Assembly (NCBI GenBank): GCA_035443885.1
Contig: DAOMNO010000004.1
Location: forward strand, 150,709 to 214,708
Source of the DNA: DAOMNO01 sp035443885
GTDB lineage: Bacteria; Planctomycetota; Phycisphaerae; Phycisphaerales; SM1A02
Reading direction: 5' to 3'
DNA length: 64,000 nt
Positions 41,282-50,019 of the stretch are shown here, one piece after another. The notes beneath the pieces were generated by a model, which worked only from the letters and a program-made list of their open reading frames with translations, did not search any database and was not told the origin of the DNA. The first letter of the stretch is position 1; the number at the start of each line of letters is the position of its first letter. Both the position numbers and the translations under genes were made by a program.

Positions 41282-42553
41282 ATGGCGCTTGTTGTTCAGA
41301 AGTACGGCGGAACCTCGCTGGCCGATCCGAAGAAGATCGCCAATTGTGCTGCACGCGCTGTGGCGGCTCACCGGCAGGGCAACCAGGTCGTGGTCGTCGT
41401 CTCCGCCATGGGGCACACGACTGACCACTTGCTGGACCTCGCCGCAGCGATCACGGATTCCCCCCGCAAACGCGAACTCGACATTCTGCTGGCTACCGGA
41501 GAGCAAGTCAGCACCGCGCTGATGGCGATGTCGCTTCATACGCAGGGTGTGGATGCAGTCAGCTTCGCGGGGCATCAACTTGGCATCATCACCGAGCCGG
41601 TGCATCTGAAAGCAAAGATTCGTTCGATTGAAGCCGATCGTCTTCGACGCGAGCTGGCCGCTGGCCGCATCGTCGTTGCAGCCGGTTTTCAAGGGGTTTC
41701 CGTTGAGGGGCAGATCACCACACTCGGCCGGGGCGGGTCGGATACGACCGCCGTCGCCCTTGCGGCCGCACTGGGTAGCAGGCAGGAGCCTGCCGTCTGC
41801 GAAATCTATACCGACGTGGACGGCGTCTATACCGCCGATCCGCGCAAAGTGCCTGGCGCACGAAAGCTGGCGCGGATCAGTTACGAGGAAATGCTGGAGC
41901 TTGCGTCATTGGGCGCAGGTGTGATGCACAGCCGCGCGGTGATGTTCGGCCGAAACTATGGCGTACCGATCCATGTTCGACACAGCGCCAAGCCCGACAC
42001 GGGCACCATGATTGTTGAGGAAACGCCTGATATGGAACATATCTCAGTCGTCGGTTGCGCGTTGACCCCCGATCTCGGCCGGATCAGCCTGCGCAAGATT
42101 CCCAATCGTTCAGGCGTTGAAGCCCAGATATTCAGGCACATCGCGGAAGCGGATGTCCTCGTCGATGACATCATGCAGATTGAGTATGGCGACCGTGCCG
42201 ACATGTCGTTCACCGTGGACTTCAAGGATTTGTCAGACATCAAACTCGCAGCCCAAAAAGCGCTCGATGAACTCGGCTGCGGCGAGATGACCGTTGAGGT
42301 CGGCCTGGCCAAGGTGTCCGCTGTCGGCGTCGGCATGCGAACGCACACCGGCGTCGCGGCGACCATGTTCAAAGCGCTCGGCGACGCGAACATCAACATC
42401 GCAAACATCACGACATCTGAAATCAAGATTTCCTGCATCATCCCGCGCGAGTGCGGCGAGGACGCCCTGCGAATCGTCCACGACGCCTTCGGCCTGCACG
42501 AGCCTGCGACATCCGGCACGCGACAGCAGGCCGTTATGGAAGTGCCTGCCTGA
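41282..42553 (+). CDS. lysC: Aspartate kinase
   Basis: This enzyme commits aspartate to lysine, threonine and methionine synthesis (and diaminopimelate for cell wall). The 423-residue product has the N-terminal KYGGTS (7-12), the kinase-domain GRGGSDTTA and YTDVDGVYTADPR motifs, and two C-terminal ACT domains with the second ending in MFKALGDANINI. The layout matches lysine/threonine-regulated class I kinases, so feedback inhibition is expected. The ATG at 41282 directly precedes the family start. Confidence 0.96.
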   Translation: MALVVQKYGGTSLADPKKIANCAARAVAAHRQGNQVVVVVSAMGHTTDHLLDLAAAITDSPRKRELDILLATGEQVSTALMAMSLHTQGVDAVSFAGHQLGIITEPVHLKAKIRSIEADRLRRELAAGRIVVAAGFQGVSVEGQITTLGRGGSDTTAVALAAALGSRQEPAVCEIYTDVDGVYTADPRKVPGARKLARISYEEMLELASLGAGVMHSRAVMFGRNYGVPIHVRHSAKPDTGTMIVEETPDMEHISVVGCALTPDLGRISLRKIPNRSGVEAQIFRHIAEADVLVDDIMQIEYGDRADMSFTVDFKDLSDIKLAAQKALDELGCGEMTVEVGLAKVSAVGVGMRTHTGVAATMFKALGDANINIANITTSEIKISCIIPRECGEDALRIVHDAFGLHEPATSGTRQQAVMEVPA

Positions 42554-42680
42554 GGTAACTCAAGAAGCGGATGAATAGCCAGTCCGCAAGACCAGATGGT
42601 GATTGCCAGTCTATAAGGCGGTGTCATTTTACATAACAAGGATTATAGGACTTTATTCTGTGGCAACGGGCGGGGCACTA
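42554..42680. other. AT-rich spacer between convergent lysC and the glycosyltransferase gene
   Basis: In this 127-bp spacer the stretch 42600-42665 is markedly AT-rich compared with its surroundings. A minus-strand TATAAT lies at 42642-42647 but no gene follows it in that direction. No convincing terminator hairpin is seen. Confidence 0.3.
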
Positions 42681-43838
42681 TCAATCGCTGTCGGCTGCAA
42701 CCCCATGCTTCCTCTGCGCGCTCTCGAGCCCATGATCGAGCCTGCTGACCGCTTCTGGCGCGATGGCTCGCTCCAGATGACCTCGTATCGCATTGCGCAC
42801 AGCTTCAGGGTCATCAGGCGGGTTCATGGGACTCAGGCCACGGGCGGCTGCTGGCAGCAGTTCAGGGTAGCTCAGCCGCTGCGGCAGCCACGGCAAGCAG
42901 CCTGCGAGTAACGCCTCTGCAACGGCTACGCCAAAAAATTCGTGGTTTGCTGTGGACAGCACCCAATCGCAACTTTGGAGCATCTGCCAGTACGCATCTC
43001 GATTTGGCAGGTAGCCCATGTGGTCGATGCGGCTCCCGAATCGCTCTGCGAACTTGTCCAGCTCAGGCGGCGTTGCGCGGTATCGCTCGCCAAGAATCAC
43101 CCATCGCAGGTTCAACTTCTCCGACCATTGTTCAGCTAGTTCAAGTAGCTCACCCGGCCCCTTATCGTGCTCCCACCGGTGCGGCCAAACGACCCGAACC
43201 GAATTATGTAAAACACGTCCGTTCCCAGTGCCATCAACCAGCGTGGGCTGCGTACTCTCCGCTGGACCAAGTGAGCTCGGTGGCAGTTCAACCGGTGGCC
43301 AGATCACTTCGCTTCGTCGCTCAATCTGCGTGATCCAGTCCGGCAACTTCGCATCGCTTCCGTGATGCAGCAATGCAGCCATAGCGTCCATGAATGACCG
43401 TTTGTTCCACTCGCTGTTCCAGACAATGTGATCCGCAGCAAGCACGCTGGTGAGATTCGTGAGCGCGAAATGTGCATCGCGCTCTGCGACCACGTTCTCC
43501 GTCATGCCAACTGGATACGCAGCCTGATTCTCATGCATATAAAGAACCAGCGGCATCGCAGCGAACCTTGCGGGTAGCAATGCACGCAGGTCTGCAGCGC
43601 TCATGAGCGATGTGCAGAAGACTGCATCCCATGGCTGATTAAGCAATCCCCGCTCAACAGCTTCATGCGTCATTTCAACCGCGGCCAGGCGCATACGCCA
43701 CTTCCAGTTTCGCCCCGGCCGGGTGATCCACACCCAATCATGTCTCGAGTGACGGGAGACCGATTCTCGCACCGCGCGGTGCGAACCGGCATCGAATGGC
43801 TCAAACGCAAGAATGCGCAGGCGTTGGCTCACACGCAA
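42681..43838 (-). CDS. QTMAN-like glycosyltransferase (DUF3524, tRNA-queuosine mannosyltransferase type)
   Basis: The 385-residue product has the DUF3524 N-terminal domain: FEPFDAGSHRAVRESVSRHSRH, then an RNWKWRMR motif, and CTSLMSAADLRAL. A C-terminal GT-B domain with RVVWPHRWEHDKGP and FFGVAVAEALLAG follows. The animal orthologue (GTDC1/QTMAN) mannosylates queuosine in tRNA-Asp; bacterial members are mostly uncharacterised. The start is uncertain: a TTG at 43838 or GTG at 43832, both without a clear ribosome binding site. No queuosine genes are in the window. Confidence 0.85.
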   Translation of the reverse strand: MRVSQRLRILAFEPFDAGSHRAVRESVSRHSRHDWVWITRPGRNWKWRMRLAAVEMTHEAVERGLLNQPWDAVFCTSLMSAADLRALLPARFAAMPLVLYMHENQAAYPVGMTENVVAERDAHFALTNLTSVLAADHIVWNSEWNKRSFMDAMAALLHHGSDAKLPDWITQIERRSEVIWPPVELPPSSLGPAESTQPTLVDGTGNGRVLHNSVRVVWPHRWEHDKGPGELLELAEQWSEKLNLRWVILGERYRATPPELDKFAERFGSRIDHMGYLPNRDAYWQMLQSCDWVLSTANHEFFGVAVAEALLAGCLPWLPQRLSYPELLPAAARGLSPMNPPDDPEAVRNAIRGHLERAIAPEAVSRLDHGLESAQRKHGVAADSD

Positions 43839-43914
43839 AGCGTAACGGATTCGACGGCTTCAGGCTTGGTGTCTAATCGAGCGGGGTGGTCCCTTTGCCC
43901 GATACAATCCGGCT

Positions 43915-44844
43915 ATGCCCCCTTCAGGCAAATCACCTGCTTCGGCTCGCGGTGCTGTGTCACGCGATGTGTGGACCACGCGCAAACTGCTTAACTGGAT
44001 GATCGGCCACTTTGAAGCCCGCCAGATTGACTCACCCCGCGTCGTGGCGGAGATGCTGTTATCGCATGTGCTGAACTGCGAGCGGATGCGACTTTATATG
44101 GAAGTCGATCGCCCGGCTGGCGATGCAGAGTTGGCCCAACTGCGCGATCTTGTTGCGCGTGCAGCCAAGCATGAACCGGCTCAATATCTGACGGGCCATG
44201 CATGGTTCTTCAGCAGACCATTTGAAGTCAGCCGCGCGACGTTGATCCCTCGCCCCAGCACGGAAACGCTCGTCGAGCACGTCTTACAGTGGCGGCGAAG
44301 CGCTCCGGAACGAGCCAACCTCGTCATTGCAGACATTGGCACAGGAACCGGCTGCATCGCAGTGAGCCTTGCAGCACAACTCAAGGATGCGCGCGTCATC
44401 GCCACCGATATCGTTCCGGAAGCGCTGGAGCTTGCACGCCGCAATGCCGCTCGGCATCGTGTCGATGATCGCATTGAGTTCCGATTGGGTGACGGCACTG
44501 CGCCGCTTGCCGCAGGCGCGGTCGGCGAGCGATACGACGTGATCTGCTCCAATCCTCCCTATGTGTCCGATTCAGAGTGGGATGAACTCGAACCGAACGT
44601 CAAACTGTACGAACCGACCAGTGCCCTGCGAGGCGGAACGGATGGCATGGATGTGATCCGCAGGCTTTTGCGTGACGCTCCCCCGCTGCTTTTGCCCGGC
44701 GGCCAACTGCTGATTGAAATCGGCCACCATCAGCGCGACGCTGTCCTTGCGATCGCGCATGGCCATGCAATGCTCACCGACCCGGTCGTGCTCAAAGATC
44801 ACGAAGGATTCTGGCGCGTTCTTGCTGCAACGCGACTTGGCTGA
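43915..44844 (+). CDS. prmC: Peptide chain release factor N5-glutamine methyltransferase
   Basis: PrmC methylates the Gln of the GGQ motif in release factors RF1 and RF2, raising termination efficiency. The 309-residue product has the N-terminal helical domain, SAM-binding IADIGTGTGC (138-147) and the glutamine-binding NPPY (213-216). The length is typical, with a short N-terminal extension of about 15 residues. The ATG at 43915 is chosen; the first 18 residues are poorly conserved. Confidence 0.94.
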   Translation: MPPSGKSPASARGAVSRDVWTTRKLLNWMIGHFEARQIDSPRVVAEMLLSHVLNCERMRLYMEVDRPAGDAELAQLRDLVARAAKHEPAQYLTGHAWFFSRPFEVSRATLIPRPSTETLVEHVLQWRRSAPERANLVIADIGTGTGCIAVSLAAQLKDARVIATDIVPEALELARRNAARHRVDDRIEFRLGDGTAPLAAGAVGERYDVICSNPPYVSDSEWDELEPNVKLYEPTSALRGGTDGMDVIRRLLRDAPPLLLPGGQLLIEIGHHQRDAVLAIAHGHAMLTDPVVLKDHEGFWRVLAATRLG

Positions 44845-44861
44845 ACTGCAAAGTGGCCTGA

Positions 44862-45356
44862 CTACTTCTTCACCTGCGCGCGTGGCGGCTTCTTCTTTGC
44901 CATGGCGCATACCACTCGAAAGTGGGCGGGTTGAACGGGTTGAACGGAGAGCCGCTGACCTCGCTGCAGCACCAGCATCCCGTCCAAAGCCGCATTCGCT
45001 TTCAGATCGCCGAGTGCGACAATGTTCGGAAATCGCTCGACAAACTCAATTTCGACCATCCACCAGATAGGATTATCAGGTGTTGCTTTGGGGTCAAAGT
45101 ACGAGCTGCGCTGATCGAGCGCAGCAGTGTCCGGGTGCGCCTCACGACTGATTCTTGCAAGACCCGCCACCCCCGGCGGCTCGGCGCTTGAGTGATAGAA
45201 CAGCACATGATCGCCGACCTTCATCTCGCGCATGAAGTTCCTTGCCTGGTAGTTCCGCACGCCTTCCCACGAAGTACGTCCATCGCGAGCAAGATCGTCG
45301 ATGCTGTAGGTCTCCGGCTCGGACTTCATCAGCCAGCAGGTAGTTCGTTTTGCCAT
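44862..45356 (-). CDS. EVE domain protein (thymocyte nuclear protein 1-like)
   Basis: EVE domains share the PUA/YTH fold and bind modified bases; the bacterial roles are varied and include restriction-linked and housekeeping types. The 164-residue product has CWLMKSEPETYSIDDL, a WEGVRNYQARNFMREM helix, GDHVLFYHS and YFDPKATPDNPIWWMV, all core EVE stretches. The C-terminal KKKPPRAQVKK tail is basic. It stands alone beside prmC, not in a defence island, so a housekeeping role is more likely. Confidence 0.92.
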   Translation of the reverse strand: MAKRTTCWLMKSEPETYSIDDLARDGRTSWEGVRNYQARNFMREMKVGDHVLFYHSSAEPPGVAGLARISREAHPDTAALDQRSSYFDPKATPDNPIWWMVEIEFVERFPNIVALGDLKANAALDGMLVLQRGQRLSVQPVQPAHFRVVCAMAKKKPPRAQVKK

Positions 45357-45395
45357 GACAGAACGATATCGGCAAGCACGTCGAAGTGCGAAGTG

Positions 45396-45848
45396 TCAAT
45401 GCGAGTTGAGCCAGATCAGCATCGAACTACGGGACTGGCCGCCCTGCAATCGCGCCACTTCCACGCCGTCCCGCTGCAGGATGAGCGCGGGTACGGACGC
45501 GATTCGCATCTGCTGCGCTCGTTGCGAGAGAGCCGCATCTGAACGGGCGTTGGTCAGGTCGAAATACACCGGCTCCGTCTTATTCAATATCGCGCGGGCT
45601 ACTTCGCTGTCTGCGAGCACCGATCGCTTCAGCTCCTGACATGGGCCGCACCAGTCCGCCGTTGCGAAGATCAGCACCGGCTTGCCTGATTCCTGCGATC
45701 GCAAAGATGCTTCCTCAAGTGTCAGCCCCGCGCGGAATGCATCAAGGTCGGCTGCGTGAAGAATCGGACCGCTCGCCAGGCGCGCAATAATCATCGCAGC
45801 AGCGATGACGAGCACAACCGGAACCGTCAACCTCAACACCTGTTTCAT
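45396..45848 (-). CDS. Membrane-anchored thioredoxin-fold protein
   Basis: The 150-residue product has an N-terminal signal-anchor (about 5-25) and one thioredoxin domain with CGPC (C67-C70) in ATADWCGPCQELK. Conserved cis-Pro context SVPALIL follows near residue 120. It likely acts on disulfides in the periplasm, as in TlpA/DsbE-like or thioredoxin-like assist factors. The ATG at 45848 starts the anchor. It is divergent from no close gene; the ACT protein lies 37 bp upstream on the same strand. Confidence 0.85.
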   Translation of the reverse strand: MKQVLRLTVPVVLVIAAAMIIARLASGPILHAADLDAFRAGLTLEEASLRSQESGKPVLIFATADWCGPCQELKRSVLADSEVARAILNKTEPVYFDLTNARSDAALSQRAQQMRIASVPALILQRDGVEVARLQGGQSRSSMLIWLNSH

Positions 45849-45885
45849 ACTTCAACCGTAGCGCACAGATATGCACGAGGCAATC

Positions 45886-46305
45886 TCAAGCTGGCGCGCC
45901 GAGAGCTTGTTCCAGTCTTGCCCAGTCGCGAGGATGTGTCCAGATGAAACAGCCGAACTCCCCTGCCAGTTGTACGCCTTGAATGGCGACGAGGTTGATT
46001 CCCGCTGCGGCGATGCGCTCCAGAGCCTGCGTCAGAGTCGCGCTCTCCGCTGGACCGACGATGAAATACGTTTGACCTTCGCGTGCATTGAGTTCCGCGG
46101 ATTCAGCGAAGTTGCGGAACTGATCCGCGCTTTCAGGCACGCAATAGAACTCCGCGCCGGCCGCGCTGGACGATGATGCCCCGTTGCCCCAGAGACCGAT
46201 GACGTTGATGTCTGCCTGCCGTAATCGTGCAGCCAGGCCCGACAGCTCGCCAGGCTTGTCCGGAAGCACAAAGCGAAAATCCACCACGCGATGCCAGTTC
46301 ATCAT
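45886..46305 (-). CDS. Tandem ACT-domain protein
   Basis: The 139-residue product has two ACT-like domains, each with the betaalphabetabetaalphabeta pattern (first PDKPGELSGLAARLRQADINVIGLW, second ending LTQALERIAAAGINLVAIQG; each over 20 residues is abbreviated to its ends here: PDKPG...VIGLW and LTQALE...VAIQG). ACT domains bind amino acids. No catalytic domain is attached. It starts at ATG 46305 or 46302, divergent from YjbQ with only 30 bp between, and the shared spacer holds a small palindrome. Confidence 0.7.
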   Translation of the reverse strand: MMNWHRVVDFRFVLPDKPGELSGLAARLRQADINVIGLWGNGASSSSAAGAEFYCVPESADQFRNFAESAELNAREGQTYFIVGPAESATLTQALERIAAAGINLVAIQGVQLAGEFGCFIWTHPRDWARLEQALGAPA

Positions 46306-46312
46306 GGAATGA

Positions 46313-46329
46313 AGTGTATCACGTACACT
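46313..46329. promoter_or_regulatory. Palindrome in the YjbQ/ACT divergent spacer
   Basis: AGTGTA (46313-46318) and its complement TACACT (46324-46329) flank the 5-bp spacer TCACG. It occupies most of the 30 bp between the two divergent starts. It is a candidate operator or an RNA element; no -35/-10 pair is clear on either strand. Confidence 0.45.
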
Positions 46330-46335
46330 GCGCTT

Positions 46336-46752
46336 ATGATCCGAACCATAACCGTTGAAACGTCCGGAGCGGGGCTGCATGAAATCACGGTAGAGGTCGC
46401 CCGAGCCGTCCGGGAGATGATGCGGACGGCTGATCTCCGCGATGGGCTGTGCACCATCTTCATCCAGCACACATCCGCCAGCCTGACGATTCAGGAGAAC
46501 GCAGACCCATCTGCCCGACGTGATCTCGAAGCGTGGCTGAATCGGCTCGTACCAGAAAACGACACCCTCTACACACACAAAGATGAAGGCCCTGACGATA
46601 TGCCTTCTCATATTAAAGCGATGCTGACAGCAACATCGTTGAGCATCCCACTCGTCAATGGCGAACTCGGTCTCGGCCGCTGGCAAGGCATCTTCGTTTG
46701 GGAACATCGCCGCCTGCCGCATACGCGCCGCTGCCTCGTACATGTTTCATAG
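46336..46752 (+). CDS. YjbQ family protein (UPF0047)
   Basis: The 138-residue product is a conserved small trimeric protein. The signature stretches IFIQHTSASLTIQENADP and EGPDDMPSHIKAML are both present. E. coli YjbQ has weak thiamine-phosphate-synthase activity in overexpression studies, but the physiological role is uncertain. The ATG at 46336 follows a purine-poor spacer of only 30 bp from the divergent ACT gene. The length is typical. Confidence 0.93.
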   Translation: MIRTITVETSGAGLHEITVEVARAVREMMRTADLRDGLCTIFIQHTSASLTIQENADPSARRDLEAWLNRLVPENDTLYTHKDEGPDDMPSHIKAMLTATSLSIPLVNGELGLGRWQGIFVWEHRRLPHTRRCLVHVS

Positions 46753-46814
46753 CGTCGCCGCCGCCATACAATGAACCACTGCTGAATAATCCGCACCTCA
46801 GCCGCGATCGTCGG

Positions 46815-47840
46815 ATGCCTCACTCCCCTTCCCAGCCTGCTTCTGGCGCATCACGCGAACCGCAGCATCATGGTCGCGCGCAAACATTGCAACGACCGAT
46901 CTGGGTCTTGACCGATGGCAAACCGGGGCACGAAAACCAAAGCCGAGGGCTTGCTGAATCGCTCAGCATCATGCTTGAGAAGTCAATTGAGTATGTGAAG
47001 CCGATTTCATCACCTCGGGCGCTGTCATGCATCGGTTTTGGCAGAATCGCAGCACCTGACGAGTGGCGACTGCCGCCCGATCAGCAACCCGATCTTGTTC
47101 TTGCTGCGGGCCATTCGACGCACAACTCACTGCTCGCTGCCAAGCGATGCTTTCACGCGAAGGCAATCATCTTGATGAAGCCGTCTATGCCGTATCGATT
47201 CTTCGATCTGTGCGTGGTGCCTCGCCATGATGACCCGCCTGATCGTCACAACGTCATCGCAACATGGGGCGCACTCAACCACATTCGTCCTTCAAGTGCG
47301 CCGCGATCAGATCGCCGCGTGCTTCTGTTGGGCGGCCCGTCGAAACATCATGCATGGAACAACGAGTCCGTCCTCGCACAAATACAAGCCTTGCTTGCAG
47401 CAGCACCCGACGTTCAATGGACGGCGACGACCTCTCGGCGAACACCAGACTCATTTGTCGCGATATTGAACAACTTGCGCGAGCCGCATCTGTACGTCGT
47501 GCCGTGGACGGCTACACCCCCTGACTGGGTCGCGGCACAACTGGCCACCTGCGCCGAGGTATGGGTTACCGAAGACAGCGTGTCCATGGTATACGAGGCT
47601 CTGAGTTCCGGCGCGGGCGTAGGGTTGATTCACGTCGATCGCATCAGTGATACGCGCGTTGTACGAGGCATTGACGATCTCATTCAGCACAATGTGCTGA
47701 CAACGTTCACAGACTGGCGGAATGGCCGCGTGATCGAGACTGATCCTGAGAAGATGATCGTGCTCAGAGAAGCAGACCGCGTCGCGAAGTTGATCGTCGA
47801 TCGCTGGTACTCCGCCTTCTCCAGGGGGATCGCCGAATGA
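46815..47840 (+). CDS. ELM1/GtrOC1-type glycosyltransferase-like protein
   Basis: The 341-residue product belongs to the mitochondrial-fission ELM1 family, which in bacteria appears in LPS and surface-glycan loci and has a GT-B-like fold. Core stretches are WVLTDGKPGHENQSRGLAE, LVLAAGHSTH, a central LLLGGPSKHHAW and EVWVTEDSVSMVYEALSSGAGVG. The ATG at 46815 is chosen because the conserved WVLTDGKPGH begins about 28 residues in. Its stop overlaps the next GT gene by 4 bp, placing it in the glycan cluster. Confidence 0.85.
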   Translation: MPHSPSQPASGASREPQHHGRAQTLQRPIWVLTDGKPGHENQSRGLAESLSIMLEKSIEYVKPISSPRALSCIGFGRIAAPDEWRLPPDQQPDLVLAAGHSTHNSLLAAKRCFHAKAIILMKPSMPYRFFDLCVVPRHDDPPDRHNVIATWGALNHIRPSSAPRSDRRVLLLGGPSKHHAWNNESVLAQIQALLAAAPDVQWTATTSRRTPDSFVAILNNLREPHLYVVPWTATPPDWVAAQLATCAEVWVTEDSVSMVYEALSSGAGVGLIHVDRISDTRVVRGIDDLIQHNVLTTFTDWRNGRVIETDPEKMIVLREADRVAKLIVDRWYSAFSRGIAE

Positions 47841-48979
47841 CAAACAACGCCGGTACAGCACGGTCACTGACGATTATGCAGGTTCTGCCAGCGCTGGAAG
47901 GCGGCGGCGTGGAGCGCGGCACGCTTGAGGTCGCGCATGAACTCGTCAAGCGAGGCCACCGCTCGATTGTCATCTCCGCAGGCGGACGGCTCGTCGATGA
48001 GCTTCTCAAAGGCGGCAGCGAACACATCCATCTTGGTGTCGGGCGCAAATCGCTGCGAACACTGGCAGTCATTCCCAGGTTCCGTGCGCTTGTACGCGAT
48101 ATCAAGCCAAACGTCCTGCATCTCCGCTCGCGCCTGCCTGCATGGGTTGCGCGGTTCGCCATCGGGCGTTTATCCACTCGCCCTGCCATTGTGACGACGG
48201 TTCATGGTTTATACAGCGTCAGTCGCTACAGCGCGATCATGACTCGTGCGGATGCAGTGATCGCCGTCTCAGATACTGTGAAGCGGTACCTCGTCGAAAA
48301 CTATCCTGCGATGGATCATTCGATCGTGAAGACCATCTATCGCGGGGTTGATCCGCACGAGTTTCCCTACGGGCACCGCCCCACCGATGGCTGGTTCCGC
48401 AAGTGGTACAACGACTACCCCATGCTGAAGGCCGCGCAAGACGAAGGCGGCGGCGTCCTGACGCTTGCCGGCAGAATCTCGCGAGGCAAAGGACATCTTG
48501 ATTTCATCGAGTTGATGTCGAGATTGAAGCAAACGACGCCGAACGCATGGGGACTCATCGTCGGCAACGAAGACCCGAAACATGGCAACTACGCCAATGA
48601 GCTACGGTCGCTCATTCAGCAGCGCGGTGCGAACGTCTTGATGATCGGACATCGCAGTGATATTCAGGACGTGTACGCCGCCTCACGCATCGTACTTTCA
48701 CTCTCCAGCAAGCCCGAATCCTTCGGACGAACCGTACTGGAGGCGCTTAGCTTGGGTGTGCCTGTCGTTGGTTACGATCACGGCGGAGTCGGCGAGGTGT
48801 TGCGCACAATTCTGCCCCAAGGTCTGGTTCCGCGAGGGAAGCCGGGCACGATGGATCGACTTGTCAGCCTTGTTCAGCAATGGCTTGAATCGCCGCCAGC
48901 CGTCCCTCAACAGACGCAGTATCTGAAATCTCACATGCTTGATGCCACGATCCGTCTGTATGACACTCTTGCGTGGTAG
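47837..48979 (+). CDS. Glycosyltransferase family 4
   Basis: The 380-residue GT-B enzyme has the GT4 fold: an N-terminal acceptor domain with LPALEGGGVERGTLEVAH, a linker, and the donor domain with LTLAGRISRGKGH and the Glu-containing KPESFGRTVLEALSLGVPVVG (core E in ESFGRTVLEA). Donor and acceptor are unknown but fit lipopolysaccharide-type glycan assembly. Its ATG overlaps the ELM1-like gene by 4 bp. It is convergent with the next cluster of two genes. Confidence 0.9.
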   Translation: MTNNAGTARSLTIMQVLPALEGGGVERGTLEVAHELVKRGHRSIVISAGGRLVDELLKGGSEHIHLGVGRKSLRTLAVIPRFRALVRDIKPNVLHLRSRLPAWVARFAIGRLSTRPAIVTTVHGLYSVSRYSAIMTRADAVIAVSDTVKRYLVENYPAMDHSIVKTIYRGVDPHEFPYGHRPTDGWFRKWYNDYPMLKAAQDEGGGVLTLAGRISRGKGHLDFIELMSRLKQTTPNAWGLIVGNEDPKHGNYANELRSLIQQRGANVLMIGHRSDIQDVYAASRIVLSLSSKPESFGRTVLEALSLGVPVVGYDHGGVGEVLRTILPQGLVPRGKPGTMDRLVSLVQQWLESPPAVPQQTQYLKSHMLDATIRLYDTLAW

Positions 48980-48993
48980 CGAAGTTGTTTGAA

Positions 48994-50019
48994 TTATTCG
49001 CCGCGCAGAACGGAGCGATATACCGCTTCGGTATGCTCGACCATTCTCTCTCGCGTAAAGTTCTGTCTGGCAAAGTCGTACGCCGGTTCCATATCGCGTT
49101 GATGACCCTGTGGATCGCGCACTGCCGCAAGGATCAACTCACGCAGCTCATCCGCATTCTCAGGCGTGGCGAGCCAGTGGGCAGGCAAAATCTCGTTCGC
49201 CACGGGAATGCGAGTCGAAACAACCGGCGTTCTCGCGTAGAGACTCTCAACACAGACATAGCCGAAGCCTTCATGCCGCGATGAGACAACCGTGAATTCT
49301 GCCGCTGCAAGCAGCTCAGGAACGCGGCTGCAATGGCCGAGAAGCTGCACCGTCTCATGCAGCCTGTACTTTTTGATGAGTTCTTCAAGAAGCGTACGCT
49401 GCGGACCTTCCCCTGCGATCACAAGTTTCGCGGGAACGCCCTTCCACGCTTCGATCAACACATCAAAACCCTTCGCGGATACGAGGCGACCCACGGCAGC
49501 CACATATGGCGCAACCACGCCCTGCGGCGGGACATGCTGTTGATTTCGCACAAACTGCGGCGGATCAATGCCGTTGTACACCACCGTTACCGGCGAGCCG
49601 TTGACTCGCTCTGCCACACCGCGACTCACGGCAATCACGCGGTCGAATCCCTTGAACATTCGCGTCGCTGTCTTGAGGTTGTGAATCGTCGCTACCCGGC
49701 GGCATGACAGAAATATCGATGCACGCTTGACGATCGTCGCCGCTTTATTGGCGTGAGAGTGCACTACATGCGGCTTGTGCCGCTTCAAGATGCGCCGCAG
49801 CGCGAGTGTCAGCAGCGGATGATGGCGACTGCGTGAAATGTCAAGCGGCTCAAAGACCACCTTAGGATCAAGCTGCTCAGCAAACTCGCGATCACCCACC
49901 GCCACGACGCGATGCCTTGCTGCAAGCCCGTTGCACAGTTCGACGAAATGCTTTTCCAATCCGCCGAATCCGCGACTTGCCAGCACCATGCAGATTGTGA
50001 TCGGTTGGTCGTGCGTCAC
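48994..50019 (-). CDS. Glycosyltransferase family 4
   Basis: The 341-residue product has GT4 hallmarks: ASRGFGGLEKHFVELCNGL in the N-terminal domain, the conserved AVGRLVSAKGFDVLIEA in the donor domain, IAGEGPQ, and HEGFGYVCVESLYARTPVV with the catalytic-type Glu. It likely adds a sugar during outer-core or O-chain assembly. Its ATG overlaps the upstream O-antigen ligase stop by 4 bp, so the two are expressed together. Confidence 0.9.
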   Translation of the reverse strand: MTHDQPITICMVLASRGFGGLEKHFVELCNGLAARHRVVAVGDREFAEQLDPKVVFEPLDISRSRHHPLLTLALRRILKRHKPHVVHSHANKAATIVKRASIFLSCRRVATIHNLKTATRMFKGFDRVIAVSRGVAERVNGSPVTVVYNGIDPPQFVRNQQHVPPQGVVAPYVAAVGRLVSAKGFDVLIEAWKGVPAKLVIAGEGPQRTLLEELIKKYRLHETVQLLGHCSRVPELLAAAEFTVVSSRHEGFGYVCVESLYARTPVVSTRIPVANEILPAHWLATPENADELRELILAAVRDPQGHQRDMEPAYDFARQNFTRERMVEHTEAVYRSVLRGE

